Below are positions 1-8,837 of a stretch of DNA of 64,000 nucleotides, piece by piece; position 1 is the first letter of the stretch; each line of letters starts with the position of its first letter. The stretch spans positions 1,116,001 to 1,180,000 of the forward strand of contig NZ_CP134062.1 of the NCBI RefSeq assembly GCF_031583025.1, written 5' to 3'. This DNA comes from Mycobacterium sp. Z3061. Lineage in GTDB: Bacteria; Actinomycetota; Actinomycetes; Mycobacteriales; Mycobacteriaceae. Below the pieces are notes generated by a model. That model saw nothing but the letters and a program-made list of their open reading frames with translations, searched no databases and was not told the DNA's origin. Made by a program: the position numbers and the translations under genes.

Positions 1-1234
1 TGAACGGTGGGCGGCGGTCGATCAGGCGCGAAGCCCGCCCGCCGCCGCGCCACACCCGCGCCACCCAGTCGGCGTCCTCATCGGTGACCAGATTGGCCAT
101 CACCCGCACCGCGATCCGCATCAACGTGGTGGACCGCATCGCGATCGGCCCGGTCGCCGGCAGGAATCGCTGGAAGGTCAGCAGCAGCGCCAGCCGGCGC
201 GCGACCGAGAAGCCGCGGGCGTAGTGGTCGGTCAGCAGTGCCGGCCATAACTGGGAAAAGTCGGGCAGCTCCAGCATTTCGGCGGCCAGCCGGCCCGTCT
301 CCAAGCCGTAGTCGATGCCCTCGCCGTTCAGCGGGTTGACGCACGCCGCGGCGTCGCCGATCAGCATCCAGTTCGGCCCGGCCACGCCCGACACCGCGCC
401 ACCCATCGGCAGCAGCGCCGAGGCCACTGCCCGTGGCGGCCCCTCGAATCCCCACTCGTCGCGCCGCAGGTCGGTGTAGTAGGAGATCAGCGGTCGCAAC
501 GCCAGATCGGCCGGCCGCCTGGTGGTCGACAACGCTCCCACGCCGATATTCACTTCGCCGTTGCCCAGCGGGAAGATCCAGCCATAGCCCGGTAGCACGG
601 CGCCGTCGGGCGAGCGCAGTTCCAGATGCGACGTCAGCCAGGGGTCGTCACTGCGCGGCGTCGTCAGGTACCCGCGGGCAGCCACCCCGTACACCGTCTC
701 CTGATGCCAGCGGCGGCCCAGCTTGCGGCCCAGCGACGACCGCGCGCCGTCGGCGACGATCAGCTGGTCACACGCCACCTCGGTACGGTCCGCCAACGTC
801 ACCGAAGTCACCCGTCGTGACGAATCATGATGCACCTCAACCACTTTGGTGCCCAGTAACATGCGCGCCCCGGACTCTTCGGCAACCTTGCGGATCCGGT
901 CGTCCAGTTCCAGGCGCGCCACCGCGCTGCTGTGCGGCGGGAATGACGGACCCGGCCACTGCACCTCCACCTCGCCGCCGAAGCCGCTCATGCGCAGGCC
1001 CTGGTGCCGGATGCGGCCGGACAGCCACTCGCCCAGCCCCAGCCGCTCGAGTTCGAGAATGGCCCGGGGTGTCAGCCCGTCGCCACACGCCTTGTCGCGG
1101 GGAAAACTGGCCGAATCGATGACCAGGACGTCCCGGCCCGCCCGGGCGGCCCAGGCGGCCGCCGCCGACCCGGCCGGTCCGGCACCGACCACCACCACCT
1201 GCGCGCGTAGGGCTCTGGGGACTTTGTTCTCCAC
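1..1234 (-). CDS. menJ: Menaquinone reductase / geranylgeranyl reductase family flavoprotein (3' end cut by window edge)
   Basis: FAD-dependent reductase of the geranylgeranyl reductase family. The M. tuberculosis homologue (Rv0561c, MenJ) saturates one isoprene bond of the menaquinone side chain at the membrane. The N-terminus carries the FAD-binding VVVVGAGPAG Rossmann motif, and the C-terminal half has the second FAD motif GDAAACVNPLNGEG. The frame runs off position 1 at residues RRPPF, so probably only the last residue and stop are missing. I chose the GTG at 1234; a GTG two codons upstream (1240) is possible. It is divergent from the prenyl synthase gene with only about 20 bp between starts, which fits a shared role in isoprenoid quinone metabolism. 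Identification is confident; the symbol is by similarity. Confidence 0.9.
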   Translation of the reverse strand, partial: MENKVPRALRAQVVVVGAGPAGSAAAAWAARAGRDVLVIDSASFPRDKACGDGLTPRAILELERLGLGEWLSGRIRHQGLRMSGFGGEVEVQWPGPSFPPHSSAVARLELDDRIRKVAEESGARMLLGTKVVEVHHDSSRRVTSVTLADRTEVACDQLIVADGARSSLGRKLGRRWHQETVYGVAARGYLTTPRSDDPWLTSHLELRSPDGAVLPGYGWIFPLGNGEVNIGVGALSTTRRPADLALRPLISYYTDLRRDEWGFEGPPRAVASALLPMGGAVSGVAGPNWMLIGDAAACVNPLNGEGIDYGLETGRLAAEMLELPDFSQLWPALLTDHYARGFSVARRLALLLTFQRFLPATGPIAMRSTTLMRIAVRVMANLVTDEDADWVARVWRGGGRASRLIDRRPPF

Positions 1235-1237
1235 GCC

Positions 1238-1255
1238 CACCAGTATGTTGGTCGA
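1238..1255. promoter_or_regulatory. Divergent menJ/grcC1 promoter with overlapping -10 elements
   Basis: On the plus strand TATGTT (1244-1249) is followed by exactly 6 nt and then the ATG at 1256, the geometry of a leaderless mycobacterial transcript. On the minus strand CATACT, overlapping the same bases, lies 7 nt upstream of the GTG at 1234. Both genes could therefore start from one near-symmetric -10 region. No clear -35 was seen. This is inference from spacing only. Confidence 0.45.
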
Positions 1256-2263
1256 ATGAGAACTCCGGCGACGGTGGTGGCGGGCGTGGACTTCGGTGAC
1301 GCCGGGTTCGCCGCGACTGTGCGTGACGGTGTCGCCCGGGTCGAGCAGCTCATGGATGCCGAGCTGCGGGGGTCCGACGAGGTGATGACCGAGTCCCTGC
1401 TGCATCTGTTCCAGGCCGGCGGCAAGCGGTTCCGTCCGCTGTTCACGGTGTTGGCCGCCCAGACCGGGCCGGATCCGGACAACGCGGACGTGACGGTGGC
1501 CGGCGCCGTGGTGGAGCTCATCCACCTCGCGACGCTGTATCACGACGACGTGATGGACGAGGCCGAAGTTCGCCGCGGGGCTCCCAGTGCCAACGCGCGC
1601 TGGGGCAACAACGTCGCCATCCTGGCCGGGGACTATCTGTTGGCGACGGCGTCGCGCCTGGTGTCCCGGCTGGGGCCGGAAGCAGTGCGGATCGTCGCCG
1701 ACACGTTCGCCGAGCTGGTGACCGGGCAGATGCGAGAGACCCGAGGAACGCCCGACGGGGTGGACCGCATCGAGCAGTACCTGAGGGTGGTCCACGAGAA
1801 AACGGGCAGTCTGATCGGCGCCGCCGGCCGGTTCGGCGGCATGTTCTCGGGCGCCGACGACGATCAGATCGAACGGCTGAGCCGGCTGGGCGGCATCGTC
1901 GGCACCGCATTCCAGATCGCCGACGACATCATCGACATCGACAGCGAGTCCGACGAGTCGGGCAAGGTGCCCGGCACCGACCTTCGCGAAGGTGTGCGCA
2001 CGCTGCCGATGCTGTACGCCCTGCAAGGCACCGACGACGACGGAGCTCGGCTGCGCGAGCTGCTGGCCGGACCCATCCACGACGACGGCGAGGTGGCCGA
2101 AGCGCTCGCCCTGCTACGGGCATCACCGGGCATGGCCCAGGCCAAGCAGACGCTCGCAGGCTATGCGGACCGGGCCCATCACGAGCTCAGCCTGTTGCCG
2201 CAGTGTCCCGGCCGCGACGCGTTACAGTCGCTGGTCGACTACACCGTCAGCCGGCACGGCTGA
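1256..2263 (+). CDS. grcC1: Polyprenyl diphosphate synthase
   Basis: A 335-residue all-helical isoprenyl diphosphate synthase that condenses isopentenyl diphosphate onto an allylic primer. The first aspartate-rich motif DDVMD is at residues 97-101 and the second, DDIID, at 223-227; both bind Mg-diphosphate. GGKRF near residue 56 binds substrate. The length is normal for the family. In M. tuberculosis the homologue is Rv0562 (grcC1). The ATG has no Shine-Dalgarno sequence and lies 6 nt after a -10-like TATGTT, so the mRNA is probably leaderless. Product chain length cannot be read from the sequence. Its divergent partner is the menaquinone side-chain reductase, which suggests a role in quinone or polyprenyl supply. 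Confidence 0.93.
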   Translation: MRTPATVVAGVDFGDAGFAATVRDGVARVEQLMDAELRGSDEVMTESLLHLFQAGGKRFRPLFTVLAAQTGPDPDNADVTVAGAVVELIHLATLYHDDVMDEAEVRRGAPSANARWGNNVAILAGDYLLATASRLVSRLGPEAVRIVADTFAELVTGQMRETRGTPDGVDRIEQYLRVVHEKTGSLIGAAGRFGGMFSGADDDQIERLSRLGGIVGTAFQIADDIIDIDSESDESGKVPGTDLREGVRTLPMLYALQGTDDDGARLRELLAGPIHDDGEVAEALALLRASPGMAQAKQTLAGYADRAHHELSLLPQCPGRDALQSLVDYTVSRHG

Positions 2264-2342
2264 ACCTGTCCGCACCGATCGGAACCCGAAGCGTCCTCTC
2301 GACCGTTGATCCGCTGTAATCAAGTCGTAGGAGGACACACCC

Positions 2343-3206
2343 ATGACCTGGCATCCGCATGCCAACAGGCTGAAGACATTCCTGCTGTTGGTCGGTATGT
2401 CCGCGATGATCGTGTTCGTCGGCGCGCTGTTCGGCAGAACCGCCCTGATTTTCGCGACCCTGTTCGCGGTCGGGATCAACGTCTACACCTACTACAACAG
2501 CGACAAGCTGGCGCTGCGGGCCATGCACGCGGTACCGGTGTCGGAGTTGCAGTACCCCGCTATGTACCGGATCGTGCGGGAGTTGGCCACCGCCGCCCAC
2601 CAGCCCATGCCCCGGCTTTACATCAGCGACACCAACGCGCCCAACGCATTCGCCACCGGTCGCAACCCGCGCAATGCCGCGGTGTGTTGTACCACCGGGA
2701 TCCTGCAGATCCTCAACGAGCGCGAGCTGCGCGCCGTGCTGGGTCATGAGCTGTCGCACGTCTACAACCGCGACATCCTGATCTCCTGTGTGGCCGGTGC
2801 GCTCGCATCGGTGGTCACCGCCCTGGCCAACATGGCCATGTGGTTCGGCGCATTCGGGGGCAACCGCGAAGGTGGCGCCAATCCCTTTGCCCTGCTTCTG
2901 GTTTCGTTACTTGGCCCGATCGCCGCGACGGTCGTGCGGCTGGCGGTGTCTCGCTCCCGGGAATATCAGGCCGACGAGTCCGGCGCGATGCTGACCGGTG
3001 ACCCGCTCGCGTTGGCGTCCGCGTTGCGCAAGATTTCCGGCGGCGTGCAGATGGCACCGTTGCCGCCCGAGCCACAGCTGGCCAGCCAGGCCCACCTGAT
3101 GATCGCCAACCCGTTCCGCGCCGGCGAGCGCATCGGGTCAATGTTCTCGACGCACCCGCCGATCGAGGACCGCATTCGCCGGCTGGAGCAGATGGCCCGC
3201 GGCTGA
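2343..3206 (+). CDS. htpX: Membrane zinc metalloprotease HtpX
   Basis: A 287-residue M48-family protease of membrane protein quality control. Two N-terminal membrane segments (about residues 12-30 and 33-50) precede the zinc-binding HELSH motif at 135-139. Two further hydrophobic segments follow, then a conserved SREYQADE stretch whose glutamate is the third zinc ligand in the family. A strong AGGAGG Shine-Dalgarno lies about 7 nt before the ATG. It follows grcC1 by 79 bp on the same strand, as in M. tuberculosis (Rv0563). The stop codon overlaps an in-frame ATG for the next reading frame (TGATG at 3204-3208), but I prefer a later start for that gene. Confidence 0.95.
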   Translation: MTWHPHANRLKTFLLLVGMSAMIVFVGALFGRTALIFATLFAVGINVYTYYNSDKLALRAMHAVPVSELQYPAMYRIVRELATAAHQPMPRLYISDTNAPNAFATGRNPRNAAVCCTTGILQILNERELRAVLGHELSHVYNRDILISCVAGALASVVTALANMAMWFGAFGGNREGGANPFALLLVSLLGPIAATVVRLAVSRSREYQADESGAMLTGDPLALASALRKISGGVQMAPLPPEPQLASQAHLMIANPFRAGERIGSMFSTHPPIEDRIRRLEQMARG

Positions 3207-3298
3207 TGCCGGGGCGACTGTCGATGTGGTGGCGCCCTCTGTTGTCCAAAAACCATTCAGGCCGCCGGGATACCCCGAAGGCGCCTGAGGCGCAGCCA

Positions 3299-3820
3299 AT
3301 GTCGACATCCAGGATCCGCGCGTGGTGCGCCGCGGCAGCCGTAACGGCCACAGCCAAAGCTGTCGTCGCGGCACCGCCAGCTGGTGCGGAGCCGCTCGAC
3401 GAACTCAGGAGGCTGCTGCCGGCGGGATACGGTCCCGACTCATGTGAACCGGCTCAACCTGGATTCCTCGGGGAAGGCGCATTGGCCGGGCTGAATTGCC
3501 GGGACAATTCGCTGCCCGGGGGTCCGGCCTACGCGCAATACGAGCTTTTCGCTGACCGGAACATGCTGGGCGGTCAATTCCAGCATGACGTCAACGCCAG
3601 GCACCCCCAGCCGGTGCCCTGCCCGGGCGGCCGGCCTTCGCCGGGGTCCTGGCATGACGACCGAACCCCGAATCAGTCCTTCGGTTCGGTCTTGTGCGGC
3701 CGCCTGGAAGGTGGTCCCGACCTCGCCGTGGAGTGGACGAACGAATCGAATCTTGTTCTCGCCCTAGCCAGCGGGCCCGATCTCGCCAACCTCTACGACT
3801 GGTGGACGGCCAGCCGATGA
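3299..3820 (+). CDS. Secreted hypothetical protein
   Basis: A protein of 173 residues. The ATG at 3299 gives an N-terminal region with basic residues and an Ala-rich core ending PAGAEP, a plausible Sec signal peptide. The mature part has four cysteines and ends GPDLANLYDWW. It vaguely resembles extracellular sensor domains of mycobacterial Ser/Thr kinases, but that is an impression only. An upstream in-frame ATG at 3206 overlaps the htpX stop and would add 31 residues in front of the signal peptide, which is why I did not use it. It is convergent with the next secreted-protein gene, 9 bp apart. Function unknown. Confidence 0.75.
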   Translation: MSTSRIRAWCAAAAVTATAKAVVAAPPAGAEPLDELRRLLPAGYGPDSCEPAQPGFLGEGALAGLNCRDNSLPGGPAYAQYELFADRNMLGGQFQHDVNARHPQPVPCPGGRPSPGSWHDDRTPNQSFGSVLCGRLEGGPDLAVEWTNESNLVLALASGPDLANLYDWWTASR

Positions 3821-3829
3821 CCGGGCGGA

Positions 3830-4390
3830 CTATTGCGGCGGCGGCTGCCAGCCCACCGGGAACCAGCCGGCGCGCGCCCAGCCGACCGCGTTTGGGCCAC
3901 CAGTGCGGAACGGACCCATCGGCGTGTCGACCGGTGTGGTGTTCGGTGGAACTTCGGAGCCGGCGTGCACGAGGGTGCTCTTCCATTGCGGCTCGGGAGA
4001 GGTTTCACCGCTCACATACATGCGGTAGTCCCAGTCGTTTGACACGCCGATCGAGGGCGTGTTGGTCGAATGGGTCTTCATCCATTCCGCCATGTCGACG
4101 CGGATCATTCCGCAGACGTCCCACAGCATCTCGCATGCGACACTGACGAAGTCGCCGAGTAGCGTGGTCACCTTCTGCCCGGGCTCAGCTTGGACCGGAT
4201 TGCCCTCGGTGTCGTACAGCAGGCCACGCCAGCCCTGACTCCTGGTATCGGGCGCCCACACGACCATCTCGTAGATGAGTCGACCGGGTGGGTCGGCCCG
4301 CGCGACGGTCGGCATGCCCGATGCTCCCAGCACTGCCGCTGCGAACATCAGCCATGCTCCCAAGCAGTTCGCCGGCCTGCAAAACCGCAT
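3830..4390 (-). CDS. Secreted hypothetical protein
   Basis: A protein of 186 residues. The first about 33 residues form a signal peptide (positive start, hydrophobic LMFAAAVLGASG core, VARADP cleavage region). The mature protein has two nearby cysteines (in VACEMLWDVCGM) that may form a disulphide, and a proline-rich tail ending GWQPPPQ. No domain was recognised. The gene converges on the preceding secreted-protein gene and diverges from the GerMN lipoprotein gene, separated from its start by about 150 bp. Confidence 0.75.
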   Translation of the reverse strand: MRFCRPANCLGAWLMFAAAVLGASGMPTVARADPPGRLIYEMVVWAPDTRSQGWRGLLYDTEGNPVQAEPGQKVTTLLGDFVSVACEMLWDVCGMIRVDMAEWMKTHSTNTPSIGVSNDWDYRMYVSGETSPEPQWKSTLVHAGSEVPPNTTPVDTPMGPFRTGGPNAVGWARAGWFPVGWQPPPQ

Positions 4391-4539
4391 CTGAGGCTCC
4401 TTACGAATGTGCCGCGGGCGTTGTCAGCCTAAAACGCCGGCGGACCATGCCGATAGGGCACAACGGACGGCGTCCGGTGACTGAAATGAGGCCATTCGCC
4501 CCTGTTGTCACCGTGATCTTCGATGCCACGCTCCTCGCT

Positions 4540-5349
4540 ATGAGGCTGACGATGTGGGTTTATTCGGCCGTGAGCTTGTTGCTGGTGGGAACCGCGTGCG
4601 GCGAGCCCCGACAGCCGGCGGCGACGTCACCGAAGCCGACGGCATCTTCGACCGTGACACCGGCCGCCGGTACGGTCCGGGTCTACTTCGTCCGGGCGGA
4701 CAAGGTTGCCACCGCGGGTCGTCAGGTGGCCGATCCGAGCGCGAAAGATCAAGCGGTGCAGGCCCTTTTGTCCGGACCCAGTGACTTCGAACGAAGCATC
4801 GGCATGTCGACCGATATCCCGTCCGCATCCAAACTGCTCGGCCTCAAGGTCATCGACGGCACCGCTACCGTTGACCTTTCCAACGACTTCCAATCGGGGC
4901 AGGCCACGCAGCGGATCCAACTCCGCGTCGCCGAAATCGTTTTCACACTAACTCAATTCCAGGACGTACGGCAGGTGACCATCACCCTCGAGGGCAAGCC
5001 CGTGGAAGGCGGGGTGGATCTGAAACGCGGCGACCTCGAGACGTTGACGCCGAAGATCCTCGTCGAGTCTCCGGTTCCCGGGCAAGCAGTGACCTCACCG
5101 CTGAAGGTATCCGGAGCCGCCAACGTCTTCGAGGGAACGCTCTCCTACTCGGTCGACGCCGCCGAAGGTGCAGAACTGGATCACGGTTTTACGACTGCGA
5201 CGCAGCAGGAATGGAGCAACTGGTACGCCTTCACCTTCACGTCCACTTACCCGGCGCAGCAAGGTCGTCTCGGCCATGTGGTCGTGTGGGAAACGAGCAT
5301 GAAGGATGGATCCCGGCTCAATGTCTACGACGTGCCGGTGAACATGTGA
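4540..5349 (+). CDS. GerMN-domain putative lipoprotein with C-terminal Ig-like Gmad2 domain
   Basis: A protein of 269 residues from the ATG at 4540 (an in-frame ATG at 4552 is also possible). The N-terminus is a signal sequence ending VGTAC; Cys20 could be lipidated, but the -3 residue is Gly rather than Leu/Val, so the lipobox is atypical. A Thr/Ser/Pro linker is followed by a GerMN domain (about residues 45-165, starting TVRVYFVRADK) and a beta-rich C-terminal domain (about 175-269, starting VESPVPGQAV) of the Gmad2 type. These domains are known from spore-germination proteins but are common in non-sporulating actinobacteria as extracytoplasmic modules of unknown function. Probably anchored to the outer face of the membrane. 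Confidence 0.8.
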   Translation: MRLTMWVYSAVSLLLVGTACGEPRQPAATSPKPTASSTVTPAAGTVRVYFVRADKVATAGRQVADPSAKDQAVQALLSGPSDFERSIGMSTDIPSASKLLGLKVIDGTATVDLSNDFQSGQATQRIQLRVAEIVFTLTQFQDVRQVTITLEGKPVEGGVDLKRGDLETLTPKILVESPVPGQAVTSPLKVSGAANVFEGTLSYSVDAAEGAELDHGFTTATQQEWSNWYAFTFTSTYPAQQGRLGHVVVWETSMKDGSRLNVYDVPVNM

Positions 5350-5433
5350 GCTTCTGCCGCACCGGTTCACAGCTGTCGTGCCTGAATCGGTGCCTGGCGA
5401 ATTGCCGTCTTTCCCAGGCGGATTGGTCAGCAC

Positions 5434-6567
5434 TCAGCGCTCAATCACCGTCACCGTGCCGTCGTTGAAGCTTGTGACATAGACGGTGTGGGTCGCCGGA
5501 TCCACGGCGACGCCGTGCCCCAGCGACGCCCCGACGAGGGGCGCGGTGACGGTGACCCCGCGCGTAGACCCGTCGATCACCGCGAGGGTGTCGTTGGCGT
5601 ACTTGGTGACGTAGACGGTGTGGGTGCCCGGATCGACCGCCAGCCCGTCCGGTGACTTGCCGATGGGAACGGTCGCGGTCACCGTGCGGGTCGATGCGTC
5701 GACCACCGACACCCTGCCACTGCGCGACGGGGGCTGGGTGTCGTTCGGGGCGATTTCGGGGTCCCGGGTAGCGACGTAGACGACGTGGGTGTCGGGGTCG
5801 ACTGCAACGGCTTCGGGCCACTGGCCGAGCGGCATCGTGGCGGTCACGGCATGCGTCGACCCGTCGATCATCGACATGGTGTCGTCGCCCGAGTTGGTGA
5901 CGTAGACGACGTGGTTGCCGGGATCGACCGCCACCTCGCCCAGGAATTTGCCGACAGGCACGGTCGAGGTGACGGCGTGGCTGGACCCATCGATCACTGC
6001 CACCGAGCCGTGCCCGTCGTTGGGATCGGACGCGCCGACGTAGACGGTGTGAGTGCCCGGATCGAGTGCGACCGACTTCGAGCCGGGGGCGACGGGCACC
6101 GTGGCGGTGATCTTGTTGGACGCGCCGTCGATGACCGACACGGTGCTGTCCGTGGCGTTGACCACGTAGACGGTGTGGGTGCCGGGATCCACCGCCACCG
6201 GGCCCGAGCGCTTGCCCAGGGGCACAGTGGCGGTCACCGTACGCGTCGACCCATCGATCACCGAGAGCGTGCCGTCGCCGCTGTCGGGGTCCAAGTTGCC
6301 GACATAGACGGTGTGGGTGCCTGAGTCCACCGCCACGCCTCCGGGTCCCTTGCCGACGCGGATGGTCGCGGCGACCCGGTACGTGCCCTGCCCGTTTGTC
6401 GGCGCTGCCGAGGTCGAACTCGACGTCGACGCCTGACCTCCGGAAGGACCCCGGCATCCCGACAAGGCCACGGCCAGGACGAGGGCTCCGATCACCGCGA
6501 GTACGCCGACCCCAGGTTTGCGGGGACACTCCCCGCGCCGACTCAAGGCACTGACAATCACCGTCAT
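5434..6567 (-). CDS. YVTN beta-propeller lipoprotein
   Basis: A protein of 377 residues. A lipoprotein signal ends ALSGC with Cys38 as the lipidated residue, followed by a Ser/Thr-rich linker. The rest is seven blades of about 42-48 residues, each containing a GxxP/GxVAVDPxTHTVYV-type core and an SVIDGSTxxVTATVPxG strand, the hallmark of YVTN propellers. These proteins are surface-exposed and used for binding; the ligand is unknown. The DNA copies of the blade are similar enough to form a degenerate internal repeat through the gene. A GAGGGGG Shine-Dalgarno lies about 7 nt before the ATG. Confidence 0.9.
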   Translation of the reverse strand: MTVIVSALSRRGECPRKPGVGVLAVIGALVLAVALSGCRGPSGGQASTSSSTSAAPTNGQGTYRVAATIRVGKGPGGVAVDSGTHTVYVGNLDPDSGDGTLSVIDGSTRTVTATVPLGKRSGPVAVDPGTHTVYVVNATDSTVSVIDGASNKITATVPVAPGSKSVALDPGTHTVYVGASDPNDGHGSVAVIDGSSHAVTSTVPVGKFLGEVAVDPGNHVVYVTNSGDDTMSMIDGSTHAVTATMPLGQWPEAVAVDPDTHVVYVATRDPEIAPNDTQPPSRSGRVSVVDASTRTVTATVPIGKSPDGLAVDPGTHTVYVTKYANDTLAVIDGSTRGVTVTAPLVGASLGHGVAVDPATHTVYVTSFNDGTVTVIER

Positions 6568-6673
6568 GTTGGTTACCCCCTCGGCTCCTAACTGGTATTA
6601 CGTAGTCGCACAATACGAGCGAACAGCAAGCGGCGTTCCCATAACGGCAACGGTGCCGCCGCGGCCTGGCAAA

Positions 6674-7138
6674 TCACGTCGCCGCTGTCAGGCGTGCGAG
6701 CACAGTCCCGTCGGACGCGATCAACTCGAGCCCGCCCGGAGGGTTGGCCATCCGGCTGGAACGCTTAAGGGCCTGCTGGACAGCCACTTCCACCGCCATG
6801 ACGTCGGGACTACACATCATTTTCGTGTAAGAGAGATCGGAAAAACTCAGATCTGTCCCGCTCGAAACGTAGCGCCCGGAGAATTGATTGCAGCCCGTGT
6901 CGCCGGTCGCCGCGCCATCGGCGGAAAATGCCAACGTCGGCTGCACGGCCGTGGGGGGTGCCGCGCCCATGATCTCGACGAAACGCCATGAGGTACCGGC
7001 GATCATCGACGGCGGAGGGTCCTGCGGCAAGGTGATTTTCGACCCGCTCTGCGCTGGCGTACCCAGTGCCACAGCGCAATTGAACGCGAAGAAAGCCGTT
7101 ACGATCACCGCGGTCGATAATGCGCGAACCATGGTCAT
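6674..7138 (-). CDS. Secreted META-domain protein (HslJ-like)
   Basis: A protein of 154 residues. The first about 28 residues are a signal peptide ending AVALGTPA. The mature protein contains one META domain (about residues 45-150): the opening GTSWRFVEI, the central GDTGCNQFSGRY stretch with the conserved Cys/Asn, and LSFSDLSYTKMMC with the second Cys. META domains occur in HslJ, a periplasmic protein linked in E. coli to novobiocin resistance and heat shock; the mycobacterial role is not established. A GAGGGA Shine-Dalgarno precedes the ATG. About 200 bp upstream, before the DUF2510 gene, hold no recognised gene. Confidence 0.82.
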   Translation of the reverse strand: MTMVRALSTAVIVTAFFAFNCAVALGTPAQSGSKITLPQDPPPSMIAGTSWRFVEIMGAAPPTAVQPTLAFSADGAATGDTGCNQFSGRYVSSGTDLSFSDLSYTKMMCSPDVMAVEVAVQQALKRSSRMANPPGGLELIASDGTVLARLTAAT

Positions 7139-7336
7139 TTCCCTCGGTCCTGTTGGATGCGGGTCCTTGAGCAGCCGTGGAAGGCTACGTTGCCGGGTCG
7201 GGGTGGCACTGGGGAAGGGCCTTTTGACCTGGGGTGAAGAGTCTTAAGGCCCGCGCCGGGGTGGGCATCTAACGACCAATCGTGCGGTGGACGTTGCGAA
7301 AATCCTTGCATCGGAACAAAGTTCGGACGTGGCCGG

Positions 7337-7939
7337 TCAGTAGCCGACGACGGCTTCACGCTGTGCGTGGCGCCTTCTGGCAAGCACAGCGACGGACAGG
7401 GCGGTGATCACCGCACCGCAGCAGGCGAACGAAAAGCCGGAGAACAGATAGGCAATCGGGGTGCCCATGTCGTCGCCGTTGCCCACGGACAAGAGGCCCA
7501 GGAGGCACCCGGCCAATCCCACCACGACCGTCGAGACCCCCGTGATGACGCTGTACAGCGGGTGAGACTCCGGTCTGAGAAGGGCAAGTATTCCCAAGAT
7601 CAACGCCGCCACACAGAGCGCCAGAACGGTCAGAAAGTAAGTGCGCCACAAGGTGTCCACCAATGCGGGGGCGTATGCCCGGCGCGTAGGCACATCGGGT
7701 AACGCGCCGGCATGGAAATATCCGAATATCAGCGCGAACAGAACCAGCGAGATCCCCTGCGCGATGCTGACGGGTGATGCCTTGGCGGTCACCGCACGCG
7801 TGCGCTTATCGGCCACACTGCGCGTGTCGATGCCGCCCAGCGGCACGAAGGCCCCCCAATCATGGCCGTCCCAATATCGGGACCCTGCCGCCCCGGACGG
7901 ATCCGGGTACCAGCCTGGCTCTGGCGGCGTCATCTGCAT
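7337..7939 (-). CDS. DUF2510-containing membrane protein
   Basis: A protein of 200 residues. The N-terminus carries the short DUF2510 motif PGWYPDPSGAAGSRYWDG, a Trp/Tyr-rich module typical of actinobacterial membrane proteins. Four hydrophobic segments follow (about residues 55-75, 95-117, 128-150 and 160-182), with a basic C-terminus. The start could be either the first or third codon, both ATG. The function of DUF2510 is unknown. It is followed on the same strand by the META-domain gene 198 bp away, and preceded by a small lipoprotein-like gene 18 bp away, so the latter two may be cotranscribed. Confidence 0.75.
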   Translation of the reverse strand: MQMTPPEPGWYPDPSGAAGSRYWDGHDWGAFVPLGGIDTRSVADKRTRAVTAKASPVSIAQGISLVLFALIFGYFHAGALPDVPTRRAYAPALVDTLWRTYFLTVLALCVAALILGILALLRPESHPLYSVITGVSTVVVGLAGCLLGLLSVGNGDDMGTPIAYLFSGFSFACCGAVITALSVAVLARRRHAQREAVVGY

Positions 7940-7957
7940 TCCCGCTGTGTGTCCGAT

Positions 7958-8203
7958 TTAGCCGCGAACGGAGGTGACCGCGGTTGTTCTATTGGGCACG
8001 CTCAAAGCAGTGCTGAGTGAGGTGAGCCACGACGTGATCGAGGAGTAGATGCTCGTGAGGCTGGGCGTGGCCGCTGGTGGTTGCTGGGGAGCGTTGGCGC
8101 TGGAGTTGCTACAGGCGGCAGATGTCCCTACGACACCCATGGCGATGAGTGCGGCTGCCCCGGCCGTAGCGGCGAGGCGGCGGGCTAAGAATTCTGACCT
8201 CAT
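7958..8203 (-). CDS. Small secreted or lipoprotein-like peptide
   Basis: A protein of 81 residues. The N-terminus MRSEFLARRL is basic and followed by a hydrophobic Ala-rich core ending GTSAAC; the cysteine could be lipidated although the lipobox is imperfect. The remaining about 50 residues are Ser/Thr/Pro-rich with no recognised domain. A GAAGGGA Shine-Dalgarno sits close to the ATG, supporting this as a real gene. It lies 18 bp upstream of the DUF2510 gene on the same strand, and diverges from the next gene (8319). Confidence 0.6.
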   Translation of the reverse strand: MRSEFLARRLAATAGAAALIAMGVVGTSAACSNSSANAPQQPPAATPSLTSIYSSITSWLTSLSTALSVPNRTTAVTSVRG

Positions 8204-8318
8204 GGCGTTCCCTTCATCCGCGATGTGGGCAATCGTCCCCGCACTTTTCGGTCAGGACTAGAACCGAAAGTCCTTTGGCGTCGTTGCCGGTACGCTGGCC
8301 ACCCATGAAAAGAGGGGT

Positions 8319-8828
8319 ATGACGACGCCGTCGCCACCACCCGACGGCCGGGCCCGCAGTAGGCTCCGAACCTGGATCCGGGCAGTTGCCGTCGTGGGTC
8401 TTCTCGTCGTCGCGGCCGTGGCCGTCGGCGTGATAGCCGCCCACCGCGAACGGGCGGCGTTGACACCCGGCGGTACGGCAAGGTCACAACTCGTCGATCT
8501 CGCTTTGCCGCCGGGCTCGAAGCTGATCGATTCCTCGCGGACGAACGAATGGGACGCGAGCGAGTTCTGGGAGCTGGCATTGCCGTTCGACCGGGAAGTG
8601 GCAGCGCTCCGCGGCCAGTTGCCCATCGGTCGTGATCTTCAAGGACTGCGCTGGTGCCTGGAAGACACCAACGACAGCGTCGGTTATGTCTACTGGAGGT
8701 GGGGTGACGCACCGACCAGGAGGATGATCGTCGTCGAGGTGTTCCGGCTCTTCAGCCCGCTTCAGAAGCGCGGCGGTGTGAACATCCTCAAGACGGCCAG
8801 TACGCCGGACCCTTGCGCCAAGGGGTAA
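8319..8828 (+). CDS. Membrane-anchored hypothetical protein
   Basis: A protein of 169 residues. A short cytoplasmic N-terminus rich in Pro/Arg is followed by one membrane segment (about residues 21-43, IRAVAVVGLLVVAAVAVGV) and an outside domain of about 125 residues with two cysteines (in LRWCLED and PDPCAKG). No domain was recognised. The ATG is preceded closely by AGAGGGG. It also overlaps the stop of a five-codon reading frame (ATG at 8305, encoding MKRGV) through an ATGA junction, which may be chance. It converges on the SulP transporter gene, 9 bp apart. Confidence 0.65.
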   Translation: MTTPSPPPDGRARSRLRTWIRAVAVVGLLVVAAVAVGVIAAHRERAALTPGGTARSQLVDLALPPGSKLIDSSRTNEWDASEFWELALPFDREVAALRGQLPIGRDLQGLRWCLEDTNDSVGYVYWRWGDAPTRRMIVVEVFRLFSPLQKRGGVNILKTASTPDPCAKG

Positions 8829-8837
8829 GCGCGGAAC

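Noticed and set aside
3206..3298. Longer start for the secreted protein, overlapping the htpX stop (TGATG)
   Set aside because: It would place 31 residues before a clear signal peptide; the ATG at 3299 gives a normal secreted protein.
5391..5420. Terminator between the GerMN and YVTN genes
   Set aside because: GCCTGG/CCAGGC arms are only 6 bp with a loop of more than 15 nt and no T-run; too weak to list as a feature.
5434..6567. Tandem DNA repeat or CRISPR-like array
   Set aside because: The periodicity comes from the seven beta-propeller blades of the YVTN protein, with codon-level variation; no identical repeats with unique spacers.
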